A DNA stretch of 64,000 nt from G013214665 sp964649815 (GCA_964649815.1 CAZYQC010000002.1:62001-126000); one strand, 5' to 3'; positions 41,639-51,491 are shown, counted from the stretch's first letter. The notes: generated from the letters alone by a model not told the origin. Made by a program: numbers and translations.

Positions 41639-42500
41639 CCCAACCCGCCAGCTGATCAAGCGTCGTGCGCGCCTCAGGCAGGACGTTGTGAAAAATGGGC
41701 CAATCATGCGGCAAGCCCGACGTCACCTCCAACGTGACGGGAACACCATGTTCAACCAGCAGATCCCGCAACCGGACGCAATCATCGCGCAGGATTTCAG
41801 TGTCATCCACCGTCAGCCAAACCGGCGGCGCCCCTGCAAAATGCGCAAAAACCGGACTGGCGCGGGGATCTCTCGGGTCCGCGTCGCCAAGATACAAATC
41901 CGCCATTTCTTTGACCCGGCTGACCGGCAATATCGCCTCTTGCTCTGCGTTTTCAGTCAGGCTTTTGGCGGAAAACGTCAAATCCGTCAGAGGCGAGAAT
42001 GCAAAGACCCCTTTGGGCAGCGGGGCGTTATCCTGCAAAAGCGTTGCCAACACAGAAAAAGCCAGGCCGCCACCCGCGCTATCGCCGCCTAGGATGGCGT
42101 TTGGGTTGGCCTGGGTAAGCGTGTCATAGGCCGATCGTGCTGCGTGGATCGACGCAGGGAAGGGATCCTCCGGGGCCAGCGGATACTTTGGCAACACGAC
42201 TTTGGCCTTTGTTCGTTTTGACATCTGACCAGCCATCGCAAAATGCGTGTCCGGACTGCCAAACATATACGCACCGCCGTGAAAAAAGATGATGCAGCGT
42301 CCGGGCAAGGCCCAGGGGCCGGACACTTCCAACCCGCCAAAATCCAGCGCATGTCGCGTCGTGCCGCGTGGGGCATGAAACAGAAGGCGCGCTTTCCGTT
42401 CAAACGACGCGCGCACATCAACGGGATCAGCTGCACGGGCCAACGCTGGCTTTTCGATCATCCGCAAGGCCCGCGTTAAAACGGACGCTTGCCAGCTCAT
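41604..42500 (-). CDS. Alpha/beta hydrolase, HSL-type esterase
   Basis: The 298-residue cytoplasmic enzyme has the oxyanion-hole motif FHGGAYMFGS and the nucleophile elbow GGDSAGGGLA of hormone-sensitive-lipase-like esterases. The acid is in LTVDDTEIL and the histidine in GLPHDWPIF. The substrate is probably a short-chain ester. The ATG at 42500 overlaps the gshB stop (ATGA), so it is translated with gshB; two longer in-frame starts upstream are inside gshB and disfavoured. Confidence 0.88.
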   Translation of the reverse strand: MSWQASVLTRALRMIEKPALARAADPVDVRASFERKARLLFHAPRGTTRHALDFGGLEVSGPWALPGRCIIFFHGGAYMFGSPDTHFAMAGQMSKRTKAKVVLPKYPLAPEDPFPASIHAARSAYDTLTQANPNAILGGDSAGGGLAFSVLATLLQDNAPLPKGVFAFSPLTDLTFSAKSLTENAEQEAILPVSRVKEMADLYLGDADPRDPRASPVFAHFAGAPPVWLTVDDTEILRDDCVRLRDLLVEHGVPVTLEVTSGLPHDWPIFHNVLPEARTTLDQLAGWAKALWSETAES

Positions 42501-43432
42501 TTCAGCTTGGCTTCGATCGCCACCCAAATCGCCTCAGCCGCATTGATACCGTCAAAGCGTTCCAGCTCTTGCAGCCCGGTGGGGGAGGTCACGTTGATTT
42601 CTGTCAGATAGTCGCCGATGACATCGATGCCGACAAACACTTGGCCCCGCTGTTTCAGCAAGGGCCCAATGGTCGCGCAGATTTCTTTGTCTCGCGGGGT
42701 CAAACCAACTTTTTCCGGCCGCCCCCCCACATGCATGTTCGAGCGCGTTTCCCCTTTGGCTGGCACCCGGTTGATCGCGCCGATCGGCTCTCCGTCAACC
42801 AAAATCACCCGTTTGTCGCCATTGGAAACATCCGGCAAGAACTTTTGCACGATAAGAGGCTCACGCGAAAAGCCCGTAAACATCTCATGCAGCGAACTGA
42901 GGTTCTTATCCTCAGGCGTCAGCCTGAAAACACCAGCGCCACCGTTGCCGTAAAGCGGCTTGAGAATGACATCCTGGTATTTTTCCTTGAACGCTTTGAT
43001 CGTGTCCAGGTCTCGCGCAATCGTGGTTGGCGGCGTCAGCTGTGCGAAATCCAGAACCAGCAGTTTTTCGGGAAAGTTGCGCACCCAAAACGGGTCATTC
43101 ACGACCAGAGCTTGCCCTTTCAACCGATCCAGCAAATGCGTCGATGTGATGTAGTGCATGTCAAAGGGCGGATCTTGGCGCAGCCATACAACGTCGAATT
43201 CCGCAAGATCGACGACACGTTCTGCGCCCAAGGCGGCGTGATCGCCCTGCACCCGCTGAACCGTAAAATCATGCCCACGCGCTGTGATGCGCCCTTCTTC
43301 ATAGGCCAGGTGATCAGGCGTATAGAAAAAGAGGCTGTGACCACGTGCTTGCGCTTCTTCAGCGAGCCGGAACGAACTGTCAGCGTTTATGTCGACCGCC
43401 CCGATAGGGTCCATTTGAAACGCGATTTTCAT
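42497..43432 (-). CDS. gshB: Glutathione synthetase
   Basis: ATP-grasp enzyme that joins gamma-glutamylcysteine and glycine. The 311 residues begin MKIAFQMDPIGAVDINADSS, the conserved N-terminus. DVVWLRQDPPFDMHYI is the substrate lid region, DVILKPLYGNGGAGVFRL the ATP-binding loop, and GDYLTEINVTSPTGLQEL the metal-binding end. The ATG at 43432 follows GGAG. Part of rsmI-yraN-gshB-hydrolase, an arrangement widely kept in alphaproteobacteria, and coupled to the hydrolase by ATGA. Confidence 0.97.
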   Translation of the reverse strand: MKIAFQMDPIGAVDINADSSFRLAEEAQARGHSLFFYTPDHLAYEEGRITARGHDFTVQRVQGDHAALGAERVVDLAEFDVVWLRQDPPFDMHYITSTHLLDRLKGQALVVNDPFWVRNFPEKLLVLDFAQLTPPTTIARDLDTIKAFKEKYQDVILKPLYGNGGAGVFRLTPEDKNLSSLHEMFTGFSREPLIVQKFLPDVSNGDKRVILVDGEPIGAINRVPAKGETRSNMHVGGRPEKVGLTPRDKEICATIGPLLKQRGQVFVGIDVIGDYLTEINVTSPTGLQELERFDGINAAEAIWVAIEAKLK

Positions 43433-43493
43433 GTCCGGCTCCGCTCTGAAACTCTACGTTAGATGGCCCATGACAGCGGCGGACACAATGGCC

Positions 43494-43859
43494 CTATAGC
43501 GCAAAAACATTCTCCAACGTTTCGATCCTGCCCTGGCGATCCACAACCGCGAGGTCAAAGCGCAGCTCTCGCGGTTCCGGGAATTGGCCCGAAAATTCCT
43601 CGGCCGTCTGGTAGAGCCGTTTGATCTGGCGTGGTCGCAGCCTCTGCAACGCAGCTTCAAAGGTCGACGATTTTTTAACTTCGACAAAGGTCAACGTTTC
43701 ACGATCGTCAAAAATCAAATCGATCTCACCCGCCGTGCCGCGCCAACGCTGAGAGACCGGGCGCAGCCCTTGTCGAATGTAGCGTTCGCGCACCTGACGT
43801 TCCGCCGCCAAACCGGCGTGATAAGACACAGCGCCCCGCTGTTGATTTGCTGTAGTCAC
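43494..43859 (-). CDS. yraN: YraN/UPF0102-family predicted nuclease
   Basis: The 121-residue protein has the endonuclease-like fold signature RGTAGEIDLIF followed by TFVEVKKS (the E-D-EVK pattern of restriction-like nucleases), then RQIKRLYQTAEEF. The cellular role is not firmly known; it is near-universal in bacteria and lies next to rsmI and often lpoA. The GTG at 43859 overlaps the rsmI stop by 4 bases (GTGA). Confidence 0.92.
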   Translation of the reverse strand: MTTANQQRGAVSYHAGLAAERQVRERYIRQGLRPVSQRWRGTAGEIDLIFDDRETLTFVEVKKSSTFEAALQRLRPRQIKRLYQTAEEFSGQFPEPRELRFDLAVVDRQGRIETLENVFAL

Positions 43860-44737
43860 GTCTCGTTCTCCTCTGCCGCCAGGCGCAACGCCTCTTGATA
43901 AACGCGCCGCCTGGGCAAATCATGGGCGAGAGCCACCGCATTTGCCGCATCGCGAACCGACATCGTCTTCAGCGCCTCCCTCAAATGGTGTTCTAAATCA
44001 ATTTCGCTAACAGTTTCCAAACGCTCACGATCAATCAGGACGACAATCTCTCCTTTGGGCGCCTGATTTTGATAAAATTCCACCAGATCGGACAGCTTGC
44101 CGCGCTGAACCTCTTCGAATCGTTTCGTCAGCTCTCGACAGACCGCCGCCAGCCGGTGCGCGCCCAAAACCGCCGACATATCCTTCAAAGCGGCAACAAG
44201 GCGCTTAGGCGATTCATAGATGACCAACGTTGCGGGAACCGCCTTCAAGACCTCCAACGCTCGCAGCCGCGCTGATTTTGACTGAGGCAAAAAGCCTTCG
44301 AAATGGAACCGGTCTGTGGGCAATCCAGCAAGTGCCAAGGCAGTTGTGCTGGCCGATGGGCCCGGGGCGCATGTAACGGTCAGTTCGGCCTCGTGCAGCG
44401 CGCGGGCCAGCTCGAAACCGGGGTCTGCGACCGCTGGCATGCCTGCCTCAGAGGCATAAGCCACCGACGATCCTGATGCGACCATGTCCGCGATGCGTTG
44501 CACCTGTTTGTCGCTGCTGTGGTCGTGATGACTGATCAACGGGCGACCGTTCAAAGGCACGCCGTGTATGTCCATCAGCCGTCTGAGGGCTCGGGTATCT
44601 TCGGCGATCAACACATCCGCCGAGGCAAGCACATCCAAAGCGCGCAGCGTAATGTCGCGCGCCGCGCCGATAGGCACGCCGACGAATGTCAATCCGGGCG
44701 GCAGGGCAACCTTGTGGAAACTCAATGGTGGATTCAC
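43856..44737 (-). CDS. rsmI: 16S rRNA (cytidine-1402-2'-O)-methyltransferase
   Basis: SAM-dependent tetrapyrrole-methylase-fold enzyme that methylates C1402 of 16S rRNA. The 293 residues show LTFVGVPIGAARDITLRAL at the N-terminus, EDTRALRRLM, and YASEAGMPAVADPGFELA. That last stretch replaces the common SDAGTPxxSDPG motif with conservative changes. APGPSASTTALALAGLP, RFHFEGFLPQ and YESPKRL follow. The GTG at 44737 is divergent from the LpoA-like lipoprotein gene (83 bases), a conserved neighbourhood. Overlaps yraN downstream. Confidence 0.94.
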   Translation of the reverse strand: MNPPLSFHKVALPPGLTFVGVPIGAARDITLRALDVLASADVLIAEDTRALRRLMDIHGVPLNGRPLISHHDHSSDKQVQRIADMVASGSSVAYASEAGMPAVADPGFELARALHEAELTVTCAPGPSASTTALALAGLPTDRFHFEGFLPQSKSARLRALEVLKAVPATLVIYESPKRLVAALKDMSAVLGAHRLAAVCRELTKRFEEVQRGKLSDLVEFYQNQAPKGEIVVLIDRERLETVSEIDLEHHLREALKTMSVRDAANAVALAHDLPRRRVYQEALRLAAEENET

Positions 44738-44820
44738 CCTTTTCAGAGGCTATTATGCCGGGTACCACCCGCCGCACGTAACCTGTGACGATCAAGACCC
44801 TGTTTTGGAGAGCCTGCCAG

Positions 44821-46005
44821 ATGTTTGCCGTTTTTCCCCCTTTTCGCAAGGCACTGCGCCGCCTGTCGTTGCCATTCGCGGTTCTTGCCCTGGCGGCATG
44901 TGAACCGATTGACTTTGGCGGGCTGGCCGGCGGCGGACCTTCCATTGACGCGTCCAAGCCTGTGACAGTGGCCCTTTTGGTGCCAAGCGGGTCAGAAAAC
45001 GCCAGTGACGCCACCTTGGCACAATCGCTGGAAAACGCGGCACGGCTCGCGGTTGCGGATCTTCAAGGTGCCACCATTGACCTGCGCGTCTATAGCACCG
45101 CAGGCAACCCACAACAGGCCGCAGCCCAGGCGCAACAAGCCGTCGATGACGGAGCACGCATTATCCTGGGGCCGGTTTACGCAGAGGCGGCGAATGCGGC
45201 GGGCGTCGCAGTTGCCGACGAAGGCATCAACGTTCTTTCCTTTTCGAACAACGCCACGATTGCGGGCGGCAATGTCTTTATCCTCGGTCAGACCTTCCTC
45301 AACACGGCCAGCCGCTTGGTCGATTACGCCGCCAGCCAAGGCAAACGAAACATTGTTGTGGTGCACGGCAGTGACGTAGCAGGTCAGATTGGCCTGAACG
45401 CCATCCAAAGCGCGGCCGCAGGCAGCGGTGCGGCCATTGCCGGCACGGTCAGCTACCCCTTGACCCAGCAAGGCGTCGTGCAAGCGATCCCGACGATCCG
45501 CGATACGGTGCGCTCTTCTGGTGCTGATGCGCTGTTTCTGACCGCGCCCAGCGCGTCGGCCTTGCCGTTGTTGACGCAATTGTTGCCCGAAGCGGGCGTC
45601 TCGACCGCAGACACGCAATATATCGGATTGACCCGCTGGGATATCCCCGCACAAACCCTCGCCTTGCCTGGTGTCCAAGGCGGCTGGTTCGCGACACCTG
45701 ACCCAAATCGTAGCGCAGCCTTTAGCGGTCGCTATCAAACGGCTTATGGCGCGGCTCCGCATCCTATTGGTGGCCTGGCCTTTGACGGGATCGCCGCGAT
45801 CGGCGCGTTGGTCAGCAGCGGAAACTCCGATGCCTTGACCGCGGCCTCCCTCACCCAAGGCGCAGGGTTCCAAGGTGCAACGGGCATCTTTCGGTTCCGA
45901 GCGGACGGCACGAACGAGCGTGGGCTTGCCGTTGCGACCATTGTTGACCAACAGGTCAGCGTCATCGCGTCTGCGCCTCAATCCTTTGGCGGAGCCGGCT
46001 TCTGA
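44821..46005 (+). CDS. LpoA-like lipoprotein, penicillin-binding protein activator
   Basis: The 394-residue protein has an N-terminal lipoprotein signal with lipobox LAAC and acceptor C27. The remainder is a peripla_BP_6-like domain: VTVALLVPSGSENASDATL, GARIILGPVYAEAANAAG, VLSFSNNATIAGGNVFILG and GLTRWDIPAQT. This matches the C-terminal half of LpoA, which binds PBP1a from the outer membrane and stimulates peptidoglycan synthesis. The tetratricopeptide N-terminal domain of enteric LpoA is absent. The ATG at 44821 is preferred (GGAG at 44807-44810) over a GTG 12 codons upstream. It is divergent from rsmI. Confidence 0.85.
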   Translation: MFAVFPPFRKALRRLSLPFAVLALAACEPIDFGGLAGGGPSIDASKPVTVALLVPSGSENASDATLAQSLENAARLAVADLQGATIDLRVYSTAGNPQQAAAQAQQAVDDGARIILGPVYAEAANAAGVAVADEGINVLSFSNNATIAGGNVFILGQTFLNTASRLVDYAASQGKRNIVVVHGSDVAGQIGLNAIQSAAAGSGAAIAGTVSYPLTQQGVVQAIPTIRDTVRSSGADALFLTAPSASALPLLTQLLPEAGVSTADTQYIGLTRWDIPAQTLALPGVQGGWFATPDPNRSAAFSGRYQTAYGAAPHPIGGLAFDGIAAIGALVSSGNSDALTAASLTQGAGFQGATGIFRFRADGTNERGLAVATIVDQQVSVIASAPQSFGGAGF

Positions 46006-46049
46006 ACCTCAATACCCCAACACCTGACGGGATCGCCGCGACCCCCGAC

Positions 46050-48785
46050 TTGATCTGCCCTGCGTCGGAAATCTTCGATGCCGCAGAAATGGCGCGTGTT
46101 TTGCAGGCCGCTAAGTCTCAGAACGACCAAGAGGCGCGTGCAACGGTGGTCGACCACCTGCGCGCCGCCCGTGACACAGGGCGCAAGCGCATAACCGAGG
46201 CCTTTCGCCAACAGCCATTCGCCGCGCGTCCGACAACGGCGGCTTTTGCGTGGCTCACGGATCAATTGGTCAAAGGCGCCTTGGCCTATGCCACCGAGAT
46301 CAAGTTCCGCAACCCAACCCCGACCGAAGGCGAACGCCTGGCGGTTATGGCGGTCGGCGGCTACGGGCGTGGGGAAATGGCGCCTTTCTCGGATGTCGAT
46401 TTACTCTTTCTGACGCCCTACAAAATCACCGCCTGGGCGGAGAGTGTGATCGAGACGATGCTGTACGTCTTGTGGGACCTCAAGCTTAAGGTCGGTCACG
46501 CCAGCCGCACGATCAAAGACTGCATCCGTTTGGGTCAAGAAGACTATACGATCCGTACATCGCTGCTGGAACATCGTCTTTTGGTCGGTGACGTGCAGCT
46601 GGCGGCGCAGTTGGGGGAAAGGCTGCGGAACGATCTGTTCAAAGGCTCAGGCAAAGACTTTGTAGCGGCAAAGCTGTCTGAACGTGACAAACGCCATGAA
46701 CGCCAAGGCCAGCGCTATATGGTCGAACCAAATGTCAAAGAAGGCAAAGGCGGCCTGCGCGATCTGCAATCGCTCTTTTGGATTGCCAAATACATCCACG
46801 GTGTCCAAGACGCAGCAGACCTGGTGCCGCTGAATGTTTTTACCGAAGACGAGTTCAAAGGCTTCGTCACTGCCGAGGATTTCCTCTGGGCCGTGCGGTG
46901 CCATTTGCACTTGGCCACCAATCGGGCCACGGAACAGCTAAGCTTTGACATGCAAGTCAGCATCGCAGAGGCGATGGGCTATACCGACACCAAAGGCCGT
47001 CGGGCCGTGGAAGTCTTTATGCAAGAATACTTCCGCCACGCGACCGAGGTCGGAGATCTGACCCGGATCTTTCTCACCAAGCTCGAAGCGATGCATGTCA
47101 AAGACGAACCGCTCCTTGAGCGTTTGTTCAAACGCCGGCCCCGCATCAAAGAGGGGTATCAAGTCATCCACAATCGGATCGCGATTGAGGACGAAACGAC
47201 CTTTTTCGACGACAAGCTGAACATCCTGCGTCTCTTTGAAGAAGCCTTGCGCACGGGTATGCTGATCCATCCCGATGCGATGCGAACGGTCAAATCGAAT
47301 TTGCACCTCATCGATGATGAGATGCGCAATAACCCCGAGGCACAACGCATCTTTCTTGATTTGATGCTGAAACACGCCAACCCCGAACGGGCCTTGCGCC
47401 GCATGAATGAATTGGGCGTCTTGCCGAGCTTCATCCCGGAATTCGCCCCCATCGTCGCCATGATGCAATTCAACATGTATCACAGCTACACGGTGGACGA
47501 GCATATCATCCAATGCATCCGAAACCTGGCCCAGATTGAGCGTGGCGACCTGATCGAAGAATTGCCCGTCGCGTCAGGCATTCTGAAAGGCGGGCTAAAC
47601 CGCCGCATCCTTTATATCGCGCTTCTGCTGCACGATATCGGCAAAGGTCGATCCGAAGATCATTCGATCTTGGGCGCCCAAATCGCGCGGCGCGTGGGCC
47701 CTCGGCTTGGCCTCAACGCCGCCGAGGTCGACACGGTCGAATGGCTGATCCGCTATCACCTGTTGATGTCAGACATGGCACAAAAGCGCGACATCGCCGA
47801 CCCGCGCACCGTGCGCGACTTTGCCAAAGCGGTGAAAACGGTCGAACGGCTCGATTTGCTGTGCGTTCTCACGGTTTGCGACATTCGCGGGGTCGGGCCG
47901 AACACCTGGAACAATTGGAAAGCTGTTCTGATCCGGGCGCTCTATCGCCAGACCAAACGCGCGCTTGAAACCGGCCTCGAAGACCTCAACCGCGAGAACC
48001 GCGGCGCAGAAGCAAAGAAAGCACTGCGCGCAGCCCTTACCGGATGGTCGCGCAAGGATCTCCAACAAGAGATCGCGCGCCACTACGACCCTTATTGGCA
48101 AGGTCTGCATGTCACAGCGCATGTCACCTTTGCCGAGCTGATGCGCGACATTGGCAACGACGATATCCGCATCGATTTGCATCCCGACGAAGACCGCGAC
48201 GCCACAAGGGCGTGCTTTGTGATGCAAGACCATCCTGGCATCTTTGCCCGTCTCACCGGCGCATTGGCTCTGGTGGGTGCCAATGTGGTGGATGCGCGCA
48301 GCTATACGACCAAAGACGGATACGTAACGGACGCGCTTTGGATCCAGGACGCCGAGGGCAATCCTTACGATGCCGCCCGTCTGCCTCGTTTGCGCAAGAT
48401 GCTGGAACGGACACTACTGGGCGAGGTGGTCACGCGCGAGGCGATCAAAGACCGTGACCGCGTCAAAAAACGCGAAAAGGCCTTTCAGGTTCCGACGCAT
48501 ATCACCTTCGACAACGAAGGCTCGGACATCTACACGATCATCGAAGTCGATACCCGTGATCGCCCCGGTCTTCTCCACGATCTGACACGCACTTTGGCTG
48601 CGTCGAATGTCTATGTCGCCAATGCCGTCATCGCCACATACGGCGAACAGGTCGTCGATACATTTTATGTAAAAGACATGTTCGGCCTCAAGTACCACTC
48701 GGAATCCAAGCAAAAAACGCTGGAAAAGAGACTGCGCGCCGCCATCGAAGAAGGCGCCGAGCGGGCCAATGCAGACCAAGGCTAG
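46050..48785 (+). CDS. glnD: [Protein-PII] uridylyltransferase/uridylyl-removing enzyme
   Basis: Nitrogen sensor that uridylylates and deuridylylates PII in response to glutamine. The 911 residues hold, in order, the nucleotidyltransferase domain with GGYGRGEMAPFSDVDLL (103-119), and the GlnD linker with MVEPNVKEGKGGLRDLQ. An HD phosphohydrolase domain follows (HDIGKGRSEDHS near 527), and two C-terminal ACT domains (about 725-800 and 825-900) for glutamine sensing. The start is unusual: no ATG or GTG is in frame near the conserved LICPASEIFD, only TTG at 46050, though CTG at 46002 would add 16 codons. It follows the lipoprotein gene by 44 bases. Confidence 0.95.
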   Translation: MICPASEIFDAAEMARVLQAAKSQNDQEARATVVDHLRAARDTGRKRITEAFRQQPFAARPTTAAFAWLTDQLVKGALAYATEIKFRNPTPTEGERLAVMAVGGYGRGEMAPFSDVDLLFLTPYKITAWAESVIETMLYVLWDLKLKVGHASRTIKDCIRLGQEDYTIRTSLLEHRLLVGDVQLAAQLGERLRNDLFKGSGKDFVAAKLSERDKRHERQGQRYMVEPNVKEGKGGLRDLQSLFWIAKYIHGVQDAADLVPLNVFTEDEFKGFVTAEDFLWAVRCHLHLATNRATEQLSFDMQVSIAEAMGYTDTKGRRAVEVFMQEYFRHATEVGDLTRIFLTKLEAMHVKDEPLLERLFKRRPRIKEGYQVIHNRIAIEDETTFFDDKLNILRLFEEALRTGMLIHPDAMRTVKSNLHLIDDEMRNNPEAQRIFLDLMLKHANPERALRRMNELGVLPSFIPEFAPIVAMMQFNMYHSYTVDEHIIQCIRNLAQIERGDLIEELPVASGILKGGLNRRILYIALLLHDIGKGRSEDHSILGAQIARRVGPRLGLNAAEVDTVEWLIRYHLLMSDMAQKRDIADPRTVRDFAKAVKTVERLDLLCVLTVCDIRGVGPNTWNNWKAVLIRALYRQTKRALETGLEDLNRENRGAEAKKALRAALTGWSRKDLQQEIARHYDPYWQGLHVTAHVTFAELMRDIGNDDIRIDLHPDEDRDATRACFVMQDHPGIFARLTGALALVGANVVDARSYTTKDGYVTDALWIQDAEGNPYDAARLPRLRKMLERTLLGEVVTREAIKDRDRVKKREKAFQVPTHITFDNEGSDIYTIIEVDTRDRPGLLHDLTRTLAASNVYVANAVIATYGEQVVDTFYVKDMFGLKYHSESKQKTLEKRLRAAIEEGAERANADQG

Positions 48786-49866
48786 GGCCGCGCAGGCGAT
48801 TGGGCGGCGTGACTTTGTTGCCGGAGGCGCCGCCCTGGCGACAACGCAGCTTTTGGCGCGAAAGGCCCAAGCGATGCAGGACAACTATTTTGTACCAGCC
48901 GAAGAAGAGCCGCATGCCGGCACCTTCATGCAATGGCCCGTCAGCCGAGCCGTCTATGACGATCCCGTCTTTCTGGACATGGTACAGGCGACAATTGCGG
49001 ATATCGCAAACGCCATTGTCGCGTTTGAGCCTGTTATGCTGCTGGCCGATCGCAAGCACCACGCGCGCATTCGACGGCTGGTCAGCGCCCAGGTCACGCT
49101 GTGGGACATTCCCACCGAAGATCTCTGGGCGCGGGATTCCGGCCCGATCTTTGTCGTGAATGACAAGGGTGATCTGGCCATTCGCCACATCGCCTTTAAC
49201 GGCTGGGGCAATCGCCAGGTTCACAAACACGACGGGCAAATCGCCCGCCGCGTGGCAGACGCGCTATCGGTGCCGTTTTTGCCGACGCAATTGAAAGGCG
49301 AAGCAGGCGGGGTCGAACAAGATGGCCACGGCCTGTTGATGGCGCATGAAAGTTCGTGGGTGAATGACAACCGAAATCCGGGAATGTCTCGCGCAGACGT
49401 CGAACACCATTTGCTTGCCGCCTACGGGGCAGAGTGGATGCTTTGGTCAAAGGGCGTCTATGACCAAGACGTCACCGACTATCACATCGACAGCTTGGCG
49501 CGGTTCACCGGGCCGGGACGCGTTTTGATGAACCTGCCAGATGATCCCGACCCACAAGACCCCTTTCACCGCGCCGCACGCGAAACACATGACAGGCTCG
49601 TTGCCGCAGGCCTGGAGATCGAGGTGATCCCGGAACCCGTTGAGCGTCGCGTCGACAGCTACGACTTTGTGGCCTCTTACGCGAATTACTACGTCTGCAA
49701 TGGCGCCGTCATCGCCGCACAATTCGGCGACCCGGAGGCGGACGCCATCGCAGCGGACGCCCTACGCCGGCATTACCCGGGGCGAGAGGTGATCACGCTC
49801 GACGTTGATCCCTTGGGTGAAATCGGAGGCGGCATTCACTGCGCAACCCATGAAATGCCCGCCTGA
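48769..49866 (+). CDS. Tat-targeted agmatine deiminase/peptidylarginine deiminase-family protein
   Basis: The 365-residue protein belongs to the guanidine-modifying superfamily. GTFMQWPVS, DLWARDSGPIFVV (substrate-binding Asp), YHIDSLARF (catalytic His/Asp) and GGIHCATHE with nucleophile C358 are all present. Close relatives convert agmatine to N-carbamoylputrescine. Unlike typical AguA, it begins with a twin-arginine-type signal, IGRRDFVAGGAALATTQ, so it would act outside the cytoplasm. The ATG at 48769 overlaps glnD by 17 bases, linking expression to the nitrogen sensor. Substrate may be agmatine or another guanidino compound. Confidence 0.85.
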   Translation: MQTKARAAQAIGRRDFVAGGAALATTQLLARKAQAMQDNYFVPAEEEPHAGTFMQWPVSRAVYDDPVFLDMVQATIADIANAIVAFEPVMLLADRKHHARIRRLVSAQVTLWDIPTEDLWARDSGPIFVVNDKGDLAIRHIAFNGWGNRQVHKHDGQIARRVADALSVPFLPTQLKGEAGGVEQDGHGLLMAHESSWVNDNRNPGMSRADVEHHLLAAYGAEWMLWSKGVYDQDVTDYHIDSLARFTGPGRVLMNLPDDPDPQDPFHRAARETHDRLVAAGLEIEVIPEPVERRVDSYDFVASYANYYVCNGAVIAAQFGDPEADAIAADALRRHYPGREVITLDVDPLGEIGGGIHCATHEMPA

Positions 49867-49941
49867 AACAGGGGACGCCCCTTGCCATGCGTGATCGCAA
49901 AGCATTAGGCCAGAGAACAGGAAAACGATAAGGCACGGGCA

Positions 49942-51486
49942 GTGAAACCCATTCGGCTTTTATCAGGTGTGGTCACGGTCGGCTTTTGGACGATGCTAAG
50001 CCGCGTATTGGGCTTGGTCAGGGAAATCCTGATCACCGCGTTGATTGGGCCTGGCCCGGTGATGGACGCCTTTGTCGCGGCCTTCCGCTTGCCCAACATG
50101 TTTCGGCGTTTCTTTGCAGAAGGCGCGTTCAACGCGGCCTTCGTCCCAATGATCTCAAAAAAGCTCGAAGCAAAGGAAGACACACGTGCCTTTGCCCGAA
50201 ACGCGCTAAGTTGGCTGGCGACCATAACGCTGGTGCTGACCGCGCTTGCAATGATCTTCATGCCTCTTTTTGTTTGGGCAACCGCGGCCGGATTTGCCGG
50301 AGATGAGCGGTTCGACATGACCGTCGAATATGGCCGCATCATGTTTCCCTACATCGTGTGCATGTCACTGGCCGCGCTGTTTTCCGGCGTTTTGAATGCC
50401 ACCGGGCGATTTGCCGTCGCCGCAGCCGCGCCCACCTTGCTGAACATCTTCGTTGTTGCGGCGCTTTTGGTCGGCTACGCCACTGGCGGCTCGGTCATCA
50501 CGTGGCTCATATGGACCATCCCTGTCGCTGGCGTGGCGCAACTCGCGTTGACGTGGCGGGCGGCCTCCGCAGCGATCGGGCCCTTGCGCCCGCATCTGCC
50601 AAAACCCAACAGTGACATGCTGGTACTTTTGAAAACGGCCGTTCCGGCGGCTTTGGCCTCTGGGGTCATCCAAATTAACCTGATCGTCGGCCAATTGGTT
50701 GCATCCCAATTCGAAGGCGCGGTCAGTTGGCTTTTTGCGGCCGACCGGCTCTATCAGCTGCCGCTGGGGGTGATCGGCATCGCCGTTGGCATCGTGTTGT
50801 TGCCAGATCTCTCTCGGCGCCTTCAGGCAAAGGACGATGCGGGCGCGCAAACGGCCCTCTCTCGGGCTGCGGAATTTGCGTTGTTCCTCACCATCCCCAG
50901 CGCCGTCGCGCTGGTTATCATCCCACTCCCGCTGGTTTCGGTGCTCTTTGAACGGGGCGCGACAGATTCAGACGACGCCGCCGCCATTGCCGTGGCGACA
51001 ACGATCTACGGCCTGGGTCTGCCTGCCTTTGTGCTGCAGAAAATACAACAACCCTTGTTCTTTGCCCGCGGCGACACGCGCCGGCCCTTTCACTATGCCG
51101 TCGTCTCGATGGTCTTGAACGCCGCACTCGCATTTGGGCTGGCGCCAAGCCTGGGTTGGGTGGCCCCTGCCATCGCCACGACCGTGTCAGGGTGGAGCAT
51201 GGTCCTCCTCCTGTGGCTCGGAAGCCGCTCAATGGGTGAGGTCGCCCGATTTGACAAACGCCTGCGCCAACGGCTCTGGCGCATCTGCGTCGCCGCTGGC
51301 GTGATGGGCGGCGGCCTGTGGCTTGCCAATGTCACACTGACACCGGCCCTCGGCACACCCGGCATCCGCTATCTGGCCCTCCTCGCCCTGATCGCCTCTG
51401 GCGCCGCGCTTTATTTTGCCGCCGCCCATGTCCTGCGGGCCTTGCGTTTGGGCGAAGTCCGTGCCGCCATGCGCCGGAGCGGCTGA
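49942..51486 (+). CDS. murJ: Lipid II flippase MurJ
   Basis: Essential inner-membrane flippase delivering lipid II for peptidoglycan synthesis. The 514 residues have about 14 hydrophobic helices. The motifs SRVLGLVREILITALIGPG (near 15), DAFVAAFRLPNMFRRFFAEGAFNAAFVP and LPLGVIGIAVGIVLLP are characteristic. GTG at 49942 is preceded by AAGG about 8 bases away. It lies 75 bases after the deiminase-like gene, with no terminator between except a weak AGGGG/CCCCT stem. Its stop is 5 bases from the convergent rhomboid-like gene. Confidence 0.96.
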   Translation: MKPIRLLSGVVTVGFWTMLSRVLGLVREILITALIGPGPVMDAFVAAFRLPNMFRRFFAEGAFNAAFVPMISKKLEAKEDTRAFARNALSWLATITLVLTALAMIFMPLFVWATAAGFAGDERFDMTVEYGRIMFPYIVCMSLAALFSGVLNATGRFAVAAAAPTLLNIFVVAALLVGYATGGSVITWLIWTIPVAGVAQLALTWRAASAAIGPLRPHLPKPNSDMLVLLKTAVPAALASGVIQINLIVGQLVASQFEGAVSWLFAADRLYQLPLGVIGIAVGIVLLPDLSRRLQAKDDAGAQTALSRAAEFALFLTIPSAVALVIIPLPLVSVLFERGATDSDDAAAIAVATTIYGLGLPAFVLQKIQQPLFFARGDTRRPFHYAVVSMVLNAALAFGLAPSLGWVAPAIATTVSGWSMVLLLWLGSRSMGEVARFDKRLRQRLWRICVAAGVMGGGLWLANVTLTPALGTPGIRYLALLALIASGAALYFAAAHVLRALRLGEVRAAMRRSG

Positions 51487-51491
51487 CGCAA

